Assembly: GCA_016782545.1 (NCBI GenBank)
Contig: JADHYG010000023.1
Location: forward strand, 1 to 15,137
Direction: 5' to 3'
From: Candidatus Microgenomates bacterium
Lineage (GTDB): Bacteria > Patescibacteria > Microgenomatia > JADHYG01
Length of the DNA stretch: 15,137 nucleotides
Made by a program: the position numbers and the translations under genes. The notes below the pieces were generated by a model that had not been told where the DNA came from, did not search any database, and worked only from the letters and a program-made list of their open reading frames with translations. Positions 14,346-15,137 of the stretch are shown here, in pieces (within the stretch, counting starts at the first letter, position 1; each line of letters begins with the position of its first letter).

Positions 14346-15137
14346 TTATGATATTTTTAGTGTTTTTTTTTGCTGAGCCTTGGCAGAGCAATAGACTGAT
14401 TTTTGATAAAGAATAAAGGCGCCCAGGCCAAAGAGGGTAAAAGCTAAACCAGAAAAGAAACCAACTAAAGGCACTAATTTAAAAAGATAATAAACTAAGA
14501 GTCCAGCAAAAAGAGCCCAACCCCGACGCTCATTCATATTTAATGCAAGCAAAACTTTTCTTCCTACAAACAAAGCGGTGAAAATTTTGCTGAAATAAAC
14601 TATAAATCCAAAAACAGGCATTAACAAAAGACCCAAAGGAATACCAACAATAGTAATTGTTAAAAGAATCATCCCCATAAGAAATAAAGTTGGTGTTAAA
14701 ATACCTACTCCCAAACTAGGCCATGGCTTGTCTTCTAAAACCTGAACAACTTTCATTGTTCCCTTGGGAAAAACTTTCATCAGAATAAAGCCAAGAATAA
14801 AAGCAATCATAAAACCAAAAAACTTAAAACCTGTTTTTATCCTGGAAAAGTCTTTGTTTTGAGTAATGCTAACCACTGATTTAATGTTTGGCTGCCAACC
14901 AGCCTGTGGGGAAACTTTTTTTTCTGATTTAGTGTAGGCTATTTCTCCAGCCACCGTAGATTCTTTTTGAAGATCAGCTTCGTTAGGAGATGTATAAGTT
15001 AAATCACCGGCAATGGTTGTTTTAGGAACAATCGCCAACTCACCCATTTCCCCCCGAACATCTCTACCTATATTTCCTCCCAAAAGAACTTTACCGCTAT
15101 ATGCTTGAAAGTCTTTGCCAATCATGCCCAATGTTTC
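14346..15137 (-). CDS. Bactofilin-like multi-pass membrane protein (5' end outside window)
   Basis: The frame stays open to the right edge, so the visible 263 residues are a C-terminal part; the first in-window candidate start is only a TTG at 15131. The beginning shows short polar beta-helix repeats of the bactofilin/polymer-forming kind (SGKVLLGGNIGRDVRGEMGE, TTIAGDLTYTS, STVAGEIAYTK). A linker leads to four or five transmembrane helices from about residue 104 on (FFGFMIAFILGFILMKVF, LFLMGMILLTITIVGIPLG, VFGFIVYFSKIFTALFVG, LFAGLLVYYLFKLVPLVG, LAFTLFGLGAFILY). Proteins of this design are common membrane proteins of unknown role, perhaps shaping or organising the envelope. It is followed within 4 nt by the 58-aa mini-gene. 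Confidence 0.78.
   Translation of the reverse strand, partial: ETLGMIGKDFQAYSGKVLLGGNIGRDVRGEMGELAIVPKTTIAGDLTYTSPNEADLQKESTVAGEIAYTKSEKKVSPQAGWQPNIKSVVSITQNKDFSRIKTGFKFFGFMIAFILGFILMKVFPKGTMKVVQVLEDKPWPSLGVGILTPTLFLMGMILLTITIVGIPLGLLLMPVFGFIVYFSKIFTALFVGRKVLLALNMNERRGWALFAGLLVYYLFKLVPLVGFFSGLAFTLFGLGAFILYQKSVYCSAKAQQKKTLKIS

Overview
The window comes from an AT-rich bacterial genome, most likely a member of the Candidate Phyla Radiation (Patescibacteria). The strongest clue is a RuBisCO large-chain gene beside a ribose-1,5-bisphosphate isomerase gene, the archaeal-type AMP salvage pair known from many CPR genomes. Supporting clues are trimmed housekeeping proteins (AlaRS without its C-terminal domain, RNase J without its C-terminal domain, a Lon-type ATPase without a protease), a membrane-anchored sortase, and almost no Shine-Dalgarno sequences. 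TGA is used as a stop codon, so this is not one of the lineages that read UGA as glycine. The exact phylum cannot be fixed from this sequence alone.

Every supported gene lies on the minus strand, so gene order is described from right to left. At the right edge (15137-12923) are the 3' part of a bactofilin-like membrane protein, an unlisted 58-aa membrane mini-protein, and a class III aminotransferase, all tightly packed. A promoter then drives a protease-less Lon-type AAA+ ATPase followed 15 nt later by RNase J (12861-10420). Past a palindromic repeat, a second promoter drives ftsK and a rodZ-like gene (10232-7477), followed by a DUF948/YtxG-like and YtxH-like membrane pair (7415-6758). A 161-bp spacer holds an elaborate alaS promoter. 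alaS (6596-4851) is followed by hairpins, a 738-aa fusion protein with a degenerate PilM/FtsA-like domain and a baseplate-J-like extracytoplasmic part, a sortase, the R15P isomerase and RuBisCO, which runs off the left edge.

The functional themes are AMP/ribose salvage into central carbon metabolism (R15P isomerase makes ribulose-1,5-bisphosphate, RuBisCO converts it with CO2 to 3-phosphoglycerate), cell envelope and division (FtsK, RodZ, YtxG/YtxH, sortase, bactofilin-like protein, fusion protein), and RNA or protein handling (RNase J, Lon-like ATPase, AlaRS).

Two signals cut across genes. First, three composite palindromic elements (727-806, 1716-1773, 10310-10389) share TGTCAT/ATGACA ends, complementary loops (CTTGA and TCAAG) and compensatory stem changes; two of them sit just 7-10 nt before the start codons of the two AMP-pathway genes. 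Second, several genes have a -10 box only 6-9 nt before the start codon, which predicts leaderless mRNAs.
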